DNA from: Wyeomyia smithii
Taxonomy: Eukaryota > Arthropoda > Insecta > Diptera > Culicidae
Direction: 5' to 3'
Assembly: GCF_029784165.1 (NCBI RefSeq)
Contig: NC_073696.1
Span: 263,902,760 to 263,966,759, forward strand
DNA length: 64,000 bases
Part shown: positions 22,507 to 33,064 of the stretch, piece by piece
How positions within the stretch are numbered: the first letter of the stretch is position 1
How the letters are laid out: every line of letters begins with the position of its first letter
The notes under the pieces: generated by a model
The model's input: only the letters and a program-made list of their open reading frames with translations
Told to the model about the DNA's origin: nothing
Databases searched by the model: none
Program-made: the position numbers and the translations under genes

Positions 22507-22569
22507 ATGATGAGTAGTTGTACTCCTGGAACTTATCGAGGATCCGTCGCAGGGAGAAGATTTGATCCG

Positions 22570-23142
22570 TCATGGAACGCCCCTGTCAAAAAGCACTTGG
22601 TATTCGCCAACAAAGGATTCAGTTAACGGCCTCAATCTGAAGAGCAGGATACGGGAGAGCACTTTATATGCGGAGTTAAGCAACGTAATGCCACGATAGT
22701 TGCAACAATCTAGTCGATTACTCTTCTTATAGATAGGGCGTATGAGGCCTTCCAACCAGTCGTTCGGCATTTGTTCATCCACCCAGATCCTAGGTATGGT
22801 CTGATGGATCGCATGGTACAGCCGCACGCTTCCCGCCTTTAGAAGTTCGTCCGGGATACCATCCTTCTCAGCGGCCTTGCCATTTTTCAGCTCTCTAATC
22901 GCCTCTCTGACCTCCTCCTGGGTTGGTGGCTCCACAGCTTGTTCGTCACTCATAATCATCGTCCTGTTCTTGCTCTGCTCATCCGGCTCCTCACCGTTCA
23001 ATAGCGCCTGAACATACTCCTTCCACCTGGCTGCAACCGTCGGTTTATCAGTAAGCAGGTTACCGTCCTTGTCAATACATATGACCGGCACAGGGAAATT
23101 CCTGCTTCTGACTCTGTTGACGATTCTATAGAATCTCCGCAC
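22570..23142 (-). pseudogene. RTE EN-RT linker and RT fingers
   Basis: Seen: ARWKEYVQALLNGEE; PPTQEEVREAIRELKNGKAA then EKDGIPDELLKAG; WLEGLIRPIYKKSNRLDCCN followed by YRGITLLNSAYKVLSRILLF. These are the fingers motifs of RTE reverse transcriptases. KDGIPDE lacks the usual Pro/Gly of GPDGI but matches mosquito RTE texts I know (KAAGKDGIPAEL). The frame is lost after GEYQVLFDRGVP. Confidence 0.85.
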
Positions 23143-23280
23143 GTTGTTTTGAGCATAGCTGTCTTCTGCTCTGGCGAGGACCTGCTCCTGGTATTCGCAC
23201 TTCTTCCCACGGTGGGTTATATTTTCGGCAGCTCTTGCCCTCAGTACCTCTCTCTGTTCTGACGCGTAGCCGCAGTGAGC

Positions 23281-23451
23281 TAGCGAACCTATACATTAGA
23301 AAAATGACAAGACACTCACCGTTAAGGCAACTGTCAACATCAAAACGGGCGAGCTATATTCATTTGCATTGCCGTTATATGTTATGTTTTGATGTTGACA
23401 GTTGCCTTAACGGTGAGTGTCTTGTCATTTCTCTAATGTATAGGTTCGCTA
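23281..23451. mobile_element. 171-bp hAT-type MITE inside the RTE element
   Basis: Seen: 66-bp terminal inverted repeats (23281-23346 and 23386-23451) differing at one position, with a 39-bp loop. Ends TAGCGAACC...GGTTCGCTA fit the hAT YARNG start. Perfect 8-bp TSD CAGTGAGC at 23273-23280 and 23452-23459. It interrupts the RTE linker region. Mirror open frames on both strands here are palindrome shadows. Confidence 0.93.
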
Positions 23452-23459
23452 CAGTGAGC

Positions 23460-24344
23460 ATGCAGCTCCTGGAAGGGTTCTTCTCATCTGTCGCTCTCTG
23501 GCACTCGGCATCAAACCAGCCGTTACGCTGTTCTCCACGCGTCGTATCTGCCACCTCTCTCGGAGTCGTTTCGATGGCACCGTGGATACTGCTCCACAGC
23601 CCATTTATGTCTTCCACTCCTTCCTCCTGCTGTTTTGCAGTCCGTTGATCCAGAGTATTCTGCTGCCACGTCATCAGCTTTCAACCGCTGAATGTTAAAA
23701 CGCGTCGTTCTCTCTGTGCGAGACTTCAGCACGTTCGACAACCGTACGCGGATCTTACAAACGACGAGGTAATGGTCAGAGTCAATGTTTGGTCCCCGAA
23801 AAGATCTAATATCAGTAACATCCGAAAAGTGCCAACGTGTTCAGTCCGTGATCGATCTGGGAGCAGGCTTCTCCATTTGGAAGCCTCCAGGTGTGTTTTC
23901 GAATATTCAAACGTGGAAAATAGGAGCTACATATGGTCATTCTCTGGTCGCGGCAAAGTTTATAAGCCTCAGGCCATTTTCATTGGTTGACGAGTGGAGG
24001 CTATGCCTTCCAATGACCGGACGGAAGAATTCCTCCCTCCCAACCTGTGCGTTTGCGTCTCCGATGACGACTTTTACGTCGTGTTTTGGGCACTCTTTAT
24101 AGATTTGCTCAAGCTTGTCATAAAACTCATCTTTGACTTCATCGTATTTGTCGTTTGTCGGTGCGTAGGTGTTGATTAAACTGTAGTTTTAGAATTTACC
24201 CTTAATCCTCAACACGCATATACGGTCATCTACGAGCCTCCACCGGATGACTCTTGTTTTCTGATTTCCTAGCACTACGAAACCGACGCCCAGTTCCGCT
24301 ACTTTCCCGCCACTGTAGTAGATGTGGTACTTGAAAAAAGTCCG
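23460..24344 (-). pseudogene. RTE endonuclease, middle and C-terminal part
   Basis: Read in shifting frames on the minus strand. 24000-24200 carries the equivalent of INTYAPTNDK...KDEFYDKLEQIYKECPKHD and VVIGDANAQVG; about 23750-23800 gives PNIDSDHY (intact SDH); 23375-23741 gives DQRTAKQQEEGVEDINGLWS, then RNGWFDAECQRATDEKN. The last matches the post-endonuclease RNEWFDEEC motif of the first RTE element. Frame changes near 23700, 23880 and 24190 (TTAGAATTTACCC region with an in-frame stop). Confidence 0.75.
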
Positions 24345-24671
24345 TTACTGCACGGAATTCCCTTTCTCCCGAACCTTCTGAATCGCTGCGATTTCGACTC
24401 CCTGCCGCTGTAGTATTCGAGCAAGCAAGCCAGCCCACGCCGGTTCATTGAGAGATCGGACGTCCCAAGTACCCAATTTTCTGTCGTTTACCTTAATCTT
24501 TTTACGTGTTCGTAGCCTAGGTCTATGCCGATTGATCCGTTCCGTATTTCTAATTTCGTTGTTCGTGGTTGAAGAAAGGTATCGGTATGCTACCTTACCA
24601 GGGTCGCGATACCTACATCCTGCTGATGGGGCTGCCATCTTAGGTATAGCTGGCGTGATACACCATTCCAT
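24345..24671 (-). pseudogene. RTE endonuclease N-terminus
   Basis: Seen: LGTWDVRSLNEPAWAGLLAR then GVEIAAIQKVR. The usual TWNVRSL and IAALQEVRW motifs are present but both catalytic residues are changed: Asn to Asp in TWNV and Glu to Lys in QEVRW. With these losses it could not nick DNA. The upstream portion (MEWCITPAIPKMAAPSAGCR...) may be translated leader or UTR. Confidence 0.8.
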
Positions 24672-24830
24672 AATATGGGGACACAGCCGCGTACGACCAT
24701 AGTTTCCACCGAGGGTTGGTTACCCGATCTTCGCTAAGGTTAATCGTATCCCGGTCAGTACCCCGTGGATGTTGGGATAGGAGTTGCTGGACAGAGGTGA
24801 ATAACCACATTAGGGTCTCAAGTTACACGT

Positions 24831-25614
24831 GTCCAACCATTTGCCAAATGCTCCCCACAACACATTTTCAAGCGTCATTTGCGAGCTATCATCAACCTAA
24901 TTCTAGATTATACCTGAACACCACTAAATATGCGTGCACCAGCAAAACTTAGTCAGATCAAATACGCGTGCCGAGTTCCATTCAAATTCAAAATGATCGA
25001 AATTGGACAAGAGGTTATATGGAATGGATTTGCTCCTATTTATTATTTATCAAAGATTTGTTAACTACTGAAAAGTTGACACAGAATAAAATTAAGGTGC
25101 CGAAAACAGCGAGAATGCAAAAGTCCTTCCAACTGAGAATGGAAATCCTGCATGGACAAAAAAGACTTTGGCCTGACACAGAGATGGTGTTTGTAAATCA
25201 AAAATCATGGGGGTGGGCTGATTGGGCCCCAAAAAATAGATTTCAGAGCCGTAGTGCCTTCAGCAATCCATAAATTATACAGCATTTTGAATAATCTACC
25301 TATAATTTAGAAATGAATTTTACTTTTCTCATTTTTTCATATAAATATAAGCGTTGTTCGGTGAAGTTGTGGCACACTTTATTAAAAACAAAATTATACT
25401 TCCATGGAAAACCTTTTAGATTCATTTTTTGTTAACCTAACTTTTGACACTGGTTTTCTAGAAATTTTTAATATTTTGCAATGCTGCTGATTATAATAAA
25501 AAACAAAATTGCACTAAAGAAAGTTTAATTCTATAACTTATATTTCTCCTTTTTTGTCTGCAGATATTTGAAGATTTTGTAGATATCGGTTACTGAGTTA
25601 ATTCATTATTTTGA
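24831..25614. other. AT-rich stretch without a gene
   Basis: No recognisable coding region or paired ends. A 101-codon open frame at 24968-25273 has no motif I recognise and mosquito intergenic composition; not called as a gene. Confidence 0.4.
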
Positions 25615-27228
25615 TAAAAACCTAAATTAATCGACCTAGCGGGCAGACTCAGCCTTTCTCATTCATACTTATTATTTGTAAAAATAGATTTACATGAATG
25701 CTTAAATCCAATAAAGGGGTATATTCACTCTTTGGGTTCTAAAATATTGATGTTGTAATTAAAGTATAAAATATGAAATTTGACGTAATGTAAGTGTTTA
25801 AGAAATAGCGAAATAAAAGAAATGACTCTTAATTTCGAACAATTTAATCACGAGCGAAACCGGAAACGTTCAGAAGTACGATACCACATTTAAATCATGT
25901 TGAGGCCATTTATACTGATCAAAGCAGATTCCGTGCTGGATCAAAACCCGTACAGTATCGAAATCCGTACACCTTGATGTTTTTTGTCAGTTTTAAGCAT
26001 TATAAAAATGAATTTTCATTTTTATAATGCTTAAAACTAAAGAAAAACATCAAGGTGTACGGATTTCAATACTGTACGGGTTTCGATCCAGCACGGTATA
26101 GTGTTGAATAGTCTTTGAATTTCTTTTCTTTCCAAAACATTTGAACAGCATATCAAATTGTTATGAAGTTTGTTATTTGTAAGTTTGAGAGATGACTCGT
26201 TTGTAGGACACTAGTTATGTTCAAAAAAGTCTTGTAATACTTGAGATAATAGACTTTCGTTGTTTTACAAATTAAAACATAACGGTTGCTTAGGTTCGAT
26301 TACAATCAAATGAAAAGGGAACGTATAGGGCAGCCAAACTTTGAAACCATGTGTTCAATCATAATTCATCAGTTAACCCTTAACTAGCCCGTTCAACTGA
26401 TATCAATACTGTTCATATCGCTTGTGTAGTTTCTAAGATAATGAAGTTTCGTGATTTTCACATTTCGTTACATTACAGACGAAGTTACGGTCCGATTACA
26501 GTTAAATTCAATAGGGTGTTATGAGGCAGCTAGACCTTTCATTTGATACTAATTCTATGGAAATCGGGTCAACCATCTCTGAGAAAAGTGAATGAGTCCA
26601 AGTAGTCTTCGGAATATGTTTCTTTCCATAGCTAGATTTCACATTTTTTAACATAGCAGGCAAAGTAATAGTCCGATTGCAAAAAAATCAATAGGGTCTT
26701 ATGGGGCAACAAGACCTTCCATATGACACTGATTTTATGAAAATCGGTCCAGCCATCTCTGAGAAACATGAGTGAGATTAAATAGTCTCCAGAACACGTT
26801 TCTTTTCATAAATTCTGAACCACATGTTCAATCTATATAAAATTCAAAAGTTAGGGGTTTTTTATGTAGCCCGTTCATTTGAAACCAATTTTGTTCAAAT
26901 CGGTTGAGTAGTTTCTGAGATATTGATGTTTCGTGATTTTTACATATTGATACATAAGCTTTAAACTAGAAATCAGATTACAATGAAATTCAATAGGGTC
27001 TTATAGGGCAACTAGACCTTTCATTTGCAAGTAGTTTCATTGAAATCGGTTCAGCCATCTCTGAGAAAATCGAGTGAGATTGGGAGAGCGTTACACACAC
27101 ACACACATGCAGAAAATGCTCAGCTAGTCGAACTTAGCCGAGTGATATACGACATTCGGCCCTTTTGAGCACTTTTATACCTTTATTTTTTGCAGTGATT
27201 GCTATACCTTTCTAGGAGAAAGGCAAAA
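25615..27228 (+). mobile_element. Helentron-like element A (head, repeat units, CA tract, tail hairpin)
   Basis: Head: AAAAACCTAAATTAATCGAC at 25616 on, CTAGCGGGCAGACTC, then sub-terminal repeat GCCTTTCTC at 25652-25660. Body: units beginning CAATAGGGTSTTATGRGGCA near 26510, 26690 and 26990, each followed by AATCGGTCCAGCCATCTCTG-type text. (CA)n at 27093-27107. Tail: GCTCAGCTAGTCGAACT..., GCAGTGATTGCTATA, then hairpin CCTTTCT-AGG-AGAAAGG at 27207-27223, whose right arm contains GAGAAAGGC (27216-27224), the complement of the head repeat. No coding. Interrupted by the snapback at 25931-26096. Confidence 0.7.
25931..26096. repeat. Near-perfect 166-bp snapback (foldback MITE)
   Basis: Seen: two 82-bp arms (25931-26012, 26015-26096) with a handful of mismatches and a 2-nt centre; outer text CCGTGCTGGATC, inner GTGTACCTTGATG-like and TTTTAAGCATTATAAAAATG. 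It interrupts element A: the flanks CTGATCAAAGCAGATT and TATAGTGTTGAATAG correspond to one continuous stretch in the related unit near 27330-27365. TSD not clear. Confidence 0.85.
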
Positions 27229-28385
27229 AGTGAAATGATAGAAATGACTTTCAATTTCAACTTCAATCCCGAGCATGGCCGCAAACATTGAAATGGTACA
27301 ATATCAAATTTAAATGATGTTGAGGCCACATATTTTGATCGCAGCTGTAGTTTTAAACAGTCTGACCACATGTTTAAACATTATGTAATTCATTGTTTAA
27401 GGGTTTAAAAGCCCATTAATTTGAATTCAGTTATGTTCATGGCTTCTGAGATATCAGAGCGATTTTTACATTCTGACGCAGCGCCAAAACTAAAAGATTA
27501 ATTACAATGAAATTCAATAGCAACCTAAACGGACCCTTCATTTGACACCAAGGTAGAAAGAATCGGTCAGACCATTTCTGAGAAAAGTGAGTGCGAATAA
27601 AAGGTGCACATACACACGTACACACCCCCACACAAACATATACACCTATACATGCATACATGCAGAAAATGCTCAATTCGTCGAACTGAGTCAAGTAGTA
27701 TATGACATTCGGCCATTTGGATCACTTTTCTACCTTTTAATTAGCCAGTGATCGTTAGGAGAAAGTCAATATGTTTACTTTCATTATGTGATTTCACATT
27801 TTTATGAACAACTGACAAAGTTACAATCCGATTGCAATGAAATTCAAAAGCAACCTATGGGGCAACTAGTCCTTTCATTTGACACTAATTTTGTGGAAAT
27901 CGGTTTAGCCATCTCTGAGAAAAATGAGTTCTTTACATTACTTCTGAACCATATGTTCAATCATAACGAAATTTAAAAGTTAAGGGTTCTGGAGACAGCC
28001 CGATCATTTGAAACCAATTTTATTGAAATCGGTTGTGTGGTTTCTGAGATATTGTTGTTTCGTGATTTTTACATTTTGATACATAACCTCTAAACTAAAA
28101 ATCCGATTACAATGAAATTCAATAGCAACCTATGGCGCAACTAGACCTTTCTTTTGCATTTAATTTTATGAAAATCGGTCCAGCCATCTCTGAGAAAAGT
28201 GAGTGAGAAAAAAAAGTTGCACATACACACACACACACACACATACACACATACATACATACATACAGAAAATGCTCAGTTCGTCGAAAGAGGTCGAGTG
28301 GTATATGACATTCGGCCATTGGGACCACTTTTATTCCTTTGGTTTTCCCAGTGATTGCTAGACCTTTCTTGGAGAAAGGCAAAAA
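27229..28385 (+). mobile_element. Headless tandem copies of the A-type element
   Basis: 27236-27360 repeats text found at 25815-25930 (AAATGAC, then ATTTAAATGATGTTGAGGCC). A degenerate tail occurs at 27734-27768 (CAGTGATCGTTAGGAGAAAG) and a good tail at 28346-28380 with hairpin and GAGAAAGGC. CA-rich tracts precede both tails (27603-27662, 28220-28267). So two tail-bounded units follow A directly without a head, a tandem arrangement known for Helentron-type elements. Confidence 0.65.
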
Positions 28386-28959
28386 GCCATTAAAAAAGTC
28401 ATCAATAACAAAAGAAATATCAAAGATAAAGCTTTCTTCGGTGAAATTATGTGATTCATTAAAACAAACAACATTGAAGAACATTGAAAAATTGTAAAAA
28501 ATCCTTATAAAAAGTTGCATTGAAAAAATTGAGTTTAATGGATTCCTATGGAAATCTTCATAGAAATTCATTTGGATAGGTAGATAGAAGTATACAGTGA
28601 CATGCGTTCGTTTAGACGCGCCATGTTTTTCACAGGTTTTTCTTTCAAAACTAATTGGATTTTGAATGTCTTCACTTATTTTTGTTTGATATCATAAACC
28701 AAAACAAAAAGCATCATTTCTTCAAAAAAAGTGCACTTGATAGAAAAAAAATGCGAAAAATAAAATAATCCGATGCATTTGTTTAGACGCACCTCCAGTC
28801 AACGTAGTAAAAGCTCAAATTTTCTGAGTCAATCAGTTGGCTAATACTTTGTAGCTCCTCCCTTACTGGTAATAACTACAAATACTCTTCTGGGCATTGA
28901 AATGACAAGTTTATGAAGAGTATTTACAGATATTTGTTGCCAGCATGAACGTATGCATG

Positions 28960-29345
28960 ATTAAGGGTCGTTTACTGTGTTTAACTGGCATCCATTGGCG
29001 TAAACTCTTGCAGCTAAGATACTCCAGTGGTTCCTGATCGGGTTGCAATCCGGACTACATGCTGGTCCATCAAGTACGGGGATGTTTTTTTTAAAAAACC
29101 AGGCCTTGGTTTATCGGGTAAAATGAATAGTATCGTTTTCTTGCTGAAATATAACAGGTTCATCCATATAAACCTCCAAGTAGGGAACCAAAACATCTTC
29201 CAGAAGCTCGCAGTAGTTGCTGGAATACATTTTGGTGGTGATCCAGCAGATAGGAAGCTTTTCGTCATAAGAAAATCTTTCCCATATCATAACCTTTCCT
29301 TCACCAAAATTTCGCTTAGATCGAGAGACATTAAATTTCGCCAGT
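28960..29345 (-). pseudogene. Tc1-like transposase C-terminal half, copy 1
   Basis: Minus-strand reading: SYDEKLPICWITTKMYSSNY, CELLEDVLVPYLEVYMDEPV, IFQQEN (usual QQDNA; the second catalytic Asp has become Glu), a few breaks, then LDGPACSPDCNPIRNHW. In Tc1 transposases this last motif is SPDLNPIENLW; the catalytic Glu is replaced by Arg. Ends with SILAARVYANG and SCWQQI-like text in shifting frames. Confidence 0.8.
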
Positions 29346-29364
29346 AGTGACCGTCACAGGTCAT

Positions 29365-29835
29365 TTCTCATTAGGAAAAAGATAACCTCGATGGCCCTGA
29401 CTATTACAGTCAATACTGGCAAGATTTGGTGGAATTAAATGTCACTTGACCCAAGTGAAATTTTGGAGGAGGAAGAAATTATGGTATGGAGAGCATTTTC
29501 ATATGACGAGAAGCTTCCTACCTGCTGGATCACCACCAAAATCAATTCCAGCAGCTACTGTCTGGAAGACGTTCTGGTTCTATACTTGGTGGCTACTATG
29601 TATGAACCGGTTGTATTTCAGCAAGACAACGCTTCTAGTCATGTTTCCCAACGAACCAAGGCCTGCTTTTCTGAAAATGACATCGCCGTACTTGATTGAC
29701 CAGCATGTATTCCGGATCGCAACCCGATCAGGAACGTCTAGGGTATCTTGGCTGCAAGAGTTTACGCAAATGAACACCAGTTCAACATAGTAAACGACCT
29801 AAAATCATGCATACGTTCATGCTGGCAACAAATCT
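29365..29835 (+). pseudogene. Tc1-like transposase C-terminal half, copy 2
   Basis: Plus-strand reading: KKITSMALTITVNTGKIWWN region (first Asp region SDEKKFNLDGPD in another frame), then IMVWRAFSYDEKLPTCWITT, LVATMYEPVVFQQDNASSHV, IAVLD, stop, PACIPDRNPIRN. Second Asp kept (QQDNA). Spacing to the NPI(E) position is 34 residues (DD34E type), but here too Glu is Arg. Frameshifts and a stop make it non-functional. Confidence 0.82.
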
Positions 29836-30355
29836 CTGTTAATACTCCCCAGAAGAGTATTTGTAGTTATGACGAGTAAAAAAGAAGCTACAAAGTGTTA
29901 GCCAACTGATTGAATCAGAAAATTTGAGCTTTTACTACGTTGACTTGAGGTGCGTTTGGACGAATGCATCAGCTTATTTTTAATTTTTTGCATTTTTTTA
30001 TTCTATCAAGTGCACTTTTTTGAAGAAACGATGCTGTTTGTTTTAGTTTATGATAACAAACAGAAACAAGTGATGACATTCAAAATTCAATTAGTTTTGA
30101 AAGAAAAACCTATGAAAACATGGTGCGTCTAAACGAACGCGTGACCTAGAATCTGGAATTGATTACTTGCAATAGTAAAGATTTTAGCAGCGATTCATTA
30201 CAATTGGTGAAACTTGGATCCCACACTATACTCGCGAGTTCAATCGGTAGTCGGCAGAGTAGCTTTTGTCCGATTAGAATCGTCTGAAGCGTCCAAATAC
30301 ACAATAATTAACAGGTAATGTGTTGGCCAGTATTTTTTTTTTCTAGGATTCGAAA

Positions 30356-30529
30356 GATGTCATATTCGTAGACTACCTTGAACATGGCAGAACAACCAAT
30401 AATCAACATTATTGAACATCATTGGATCGAGTGGATGTTGAAATCAGGGTGAAACGCGTGGTGAAGATAAGAGTGCTCTTCCACCAAGACAACGCTTCCG
30501 TTCATTCCATACATGACGCGATCAATTAA
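30356..30529 (+). pseudogene. mariner transposase catalytic-core fragment
   Basis: One frame with a single internal stop (about 30413): DVIFVDYLEHGRTTNNQHY, stop, TSLDRVDVEIRVKR, then VLFHQDNASVHS. The IDYLxxGKTxNxxYY and VLFHQDNAxxH patterns belong to mariner transposases; the second catalytic Asp is present. No termini found nearby. It does not continue the N-terminal mariner fragment at 20159. Confidence 0.85.
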
Positions 30530-30706
30530 GTAATTCACTTATAATGTCAATTGTTCGGATTTGTCCCTATTTTCGTATATTTTGTAATTTAAGTCTACGG
30601 AATGAGAAAAATGCAGAATGTTGTATCCAAGGCACGACCGCGTGACTGACGTTGAATAACGTGCATTCGGCATTAACAAATGCATGGTTGAGTACTTAAA
30701 TAAGTA

Positions 30707-31254
30707 CAGTCAAATCTGTTTTTGTGCGACTTTATTTTGTGCGAAATTTATTTTGTGCGAATTTTTTTATGCGTTTTTTTTTGTGCGACTGAGTTTGTGC
30801 GATTTTTTTTGGTGCGGTATATGAAAAAGGACCACTTCCGACAACATTTTCAGCCATTTAGTTTTTCCGATTCTTGGAATGAGTTCCAACTCATTACATA
30901 AGTTTTGCGTCAAAAAATTACTATTTGAGCTAGTTTTACGCAGGAAAAGTCACGAATTGCTAGTCTACGAAGGAAAGCGGTTGAAAGGATTAGTACGTTT
31001 AAAAAAGTTACGTTTATCAATCCGATGTTTTAAAATTGTTCTCATAGGTATTCTAAATCAGAATCAACAATTTCCGAGTAATTTTTAAATGAGAATTTTT
31101 TATGCGGTCCCTATCCACCGCATAAAAAAAGTTTTTTTTTCAATAATGTTGTGGAAATATTGTTCTGAAGCTGCACGTGAAGTTTCAAATGATTTTTTTT
31201 TATGCGATTTATTTTGTGCGGTCCCTATCCCTCGCACAAAAACAGGTTTGACTG
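30707..31254. mobile_element. 548-bp TA-flanked MITE
   Basis: Seen: 23-bp terminal repeats CAGTCAAAYCTGTTTTTGTG then CGA, with one mismatch, flanked by TA (30705-30706, 31255-31256). Short motifs TTTGTGCGA or TTTATGCG recur many times near both ends (30718-30810; 31095-31245). No transposase. Tc1/mariner-type by target site. Confidence 0.85.
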
Positions 31255-31455
31255 TACTACAAATGCAGAAGTACTTTAAACTTCATCGCGGGACACCAGT
31301 TGGAAGAATTATTCTGGGGGGCGGAATGGGTTGTGTAAAATGGAGCTATACACTTAATGTGTTTTTGCGGTTTTTGCGGTTTTTGTAAGCATTTTTGTTC
31401 ATTTCTTCAGAGGATGACAGTTCAAGTTTGCTATGAATTTTAACCACTTTACTAT

Positions 31456-32485
31456 GAAAACCTAAATTAATCCACCTAGCGGTCAGACCAAGCCTTTCTC
31501 ATGCGTACTTATTATTTGTTAAAATAGATTTACACGACACACTTCATTTCAGAAAAAAATACCCCTTGATAATATTTGCTGGATTTATTTATCACTCTAA
31601 AATAACAATTGGTAGCAGTGAAACCATACCGAACATTTAAAACATAATCTTCAAACATATATGAACATACATTAACACATGCGAATAACATGAAATAAAT
31701 ATGTTTCAAATATATAACGCGAAATTTTTTTTTGATCGTGGTATAATCGAAACGTCACTGTACTCATATATAGGTTATATGTAGGCTCGATATATTATTC
31801 GTTAAAATATAATTTGTGTTTCGATGAAGTTTCGTGATTTTCACATTTTGATTCATTACAGACGAAGTTAAAGTCCGATTACAGTAAAATATAATAGGGT
31901 GTTATGAGGAAGTTAGACCTTTCTTTTGACATTAATTTTGTGAGAATCGGTTTGACATTCTCTTAGAAAAGTGAGTGAGTTTGAGTAGTCTTCGGAATAT
32001 TTTTTTCTTTTCATAGCTGGATTTCACATTTTTAAACACAACAGGCAAAGTAACAGTCCGATTGCAGAAAAAATCAATAGGGTATCATGGGGCAACTGTA
32101 TCTTCCATATGTCACTGATTTTAAGAAAATCGTTCCAGCTATCTCTGAGAAACATCAGTGAGATTAAATAGTCACCAGAACACGCTTCTGTCCATAGCTT
32201 TTGAACTACAAGTCCACTCTATATAAAATTCAAAAGTTAAGGGTTTTTTATGTAGCCCGTTTATTTGAAACCAATTTTGTTCAAATCGGTTGTGTAGTTT
32301 CAGAGGTAATGAAGTGTCATAGTTTTTACATTTTGATACATAAAAGATAAGATTATAATAAAATTTATTAGGGTCTTATGAGGCAACTAGAACTTTCATT
32401 TGCATTATTAGTTTCATGAAAATCGGACTAGCCATCTCTGAGCAAATCGAGTGAGATTGGGAGAGTGTTACATACATACATACAC
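31456..32485 (+). mobile_element. Helentron-like element B, 3' end replaced
   Basis: Head AAAACCTAAATTAATCCACC at 31457, sub-terminal GCCTTTCTC at 31492-31500, then units near 31900, 32080 and 32365 of the AATAGGGTSTTATGGGGC type and a short (CATA)n/(CA)n at 32472-32485. The expected tail hairpin is missing: a different repeat (TAGAGTGGCCAT) begins directly after the CA tract. Confidence 0.65.
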
Positions 32486-32700
32486 ACTAGAGTGGCCATA
32501 TTTTATAAGGCCGTTTTTGAAACTATCGACCTTAATGAGCGCCGGGCTGAAAAAGTTTCCTTTTGGCCTCTACAATAAGCCACGAAAATTTGAAGTTGAT
32601 CGGAGTTTATTTAATGGACCCACAAAGTGCTTTTATTTGAGAAAACGATTTACATGGAAATTGTACGGAGTTTTTTCGTTTTTTAACATATAACTCTCGA
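32486..32700 (+). repeat. TAGAGTGGCCAT-family repeat, copy 1
   Basis: Shares with 35377-35511: TAGAGTGGCCAT, GAGCGCCGGGC, AAAATTTGAAGT and TTTAATGGACCCACAAA in the same order. Both copies start at a CA/TG microsatellite. The right boundary is unknown; AT-rich text follows. Confidence 0.6.
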
Positions 32701-33003
32701 TAAATGTATTCAAATACACTTGAATATTCATAAAACAGTAATATTATCACCCTAATTTAAGTTTAAAAAAATCTATAACTTTTGCTGTTTGTTGAAAAGT
32801 TCGTATTTTGAATGAAATGTGTATTTTTTCGGTATAAATCAACAACATGCAATATAAACTGAAATTCGTCTTAATTATGTGTTGAAACACGGTTAGAATT
32901 TTTCATGAATTCAACATTAGGTATAGAACCCAAAAATGGCCGGCTTCCAGTCACTATTTTGAATTTTCAAAGGCACAAGACTCGGTAACAGTTAATGCGT
33001 CAT

Positions 33004-33064
33004 CTGTGAAAACGCTATTTTATGTTTGCTGCGGTGAAGCAAACATAAAATAGCGTTTTCACAG
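33004..33064. repeat. Perfect 27-bp inverted repeat with 7-nt loop
   Basis: 33004-33030 (CTGTGAAAACGCTATTTTAT then GTTTGCT) is exactly complementary to 33038-33064; loop GCGGTGA. Could be a decayed foldback element or a hairpin-forming transcript. Confidence 0.85.

Larger units (their letters stand above)
21393..24830 (-). mobile_element. Second RTE-clade retrotransposon (JAM1-like), broken
   Basis: Same layout as the 4308-8400 element but a different subfamily. The 3' end is (ACTT)4 at 21393-21408. Minus-strand RT (21745-22506 and 22570-23142) and endonuclease (23460-24671) are separated by frameshifts and, at 23281-23451, by a MITE. The 5' end is unclear; related-looking text (TAACCTTAGCGAAGATCGGG on the minus strand) ends near 24750-24830. 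The endonuclease triad SDH is intact at about 23772-23780, unlike the first element, but the RT active site is altered. Confidence 0.85.
28595..30146. mobile_element. Tc1-like element built of two inverted 3' halves (IR/DR termini)
   Basis: Seen: left end TA then CAGTGACATGCGTTCGTTTA (28595 on); right end is the complement of GGTCACGCGTTCGTTTAGAC, with TA outside (30147-30148). About 170 bp inside each end a second copy of the motif occurs (GTTTAGACGCACCT near 28787; complement GGTGCGTTTGGACGAATGC near 29950), the IR/DR arrangement of some Tc1 elements. Between them lie two outward-reading copies of the same transposase C-terminal half, so the element is a large imperfect palindrome. Confidence 0.85.
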
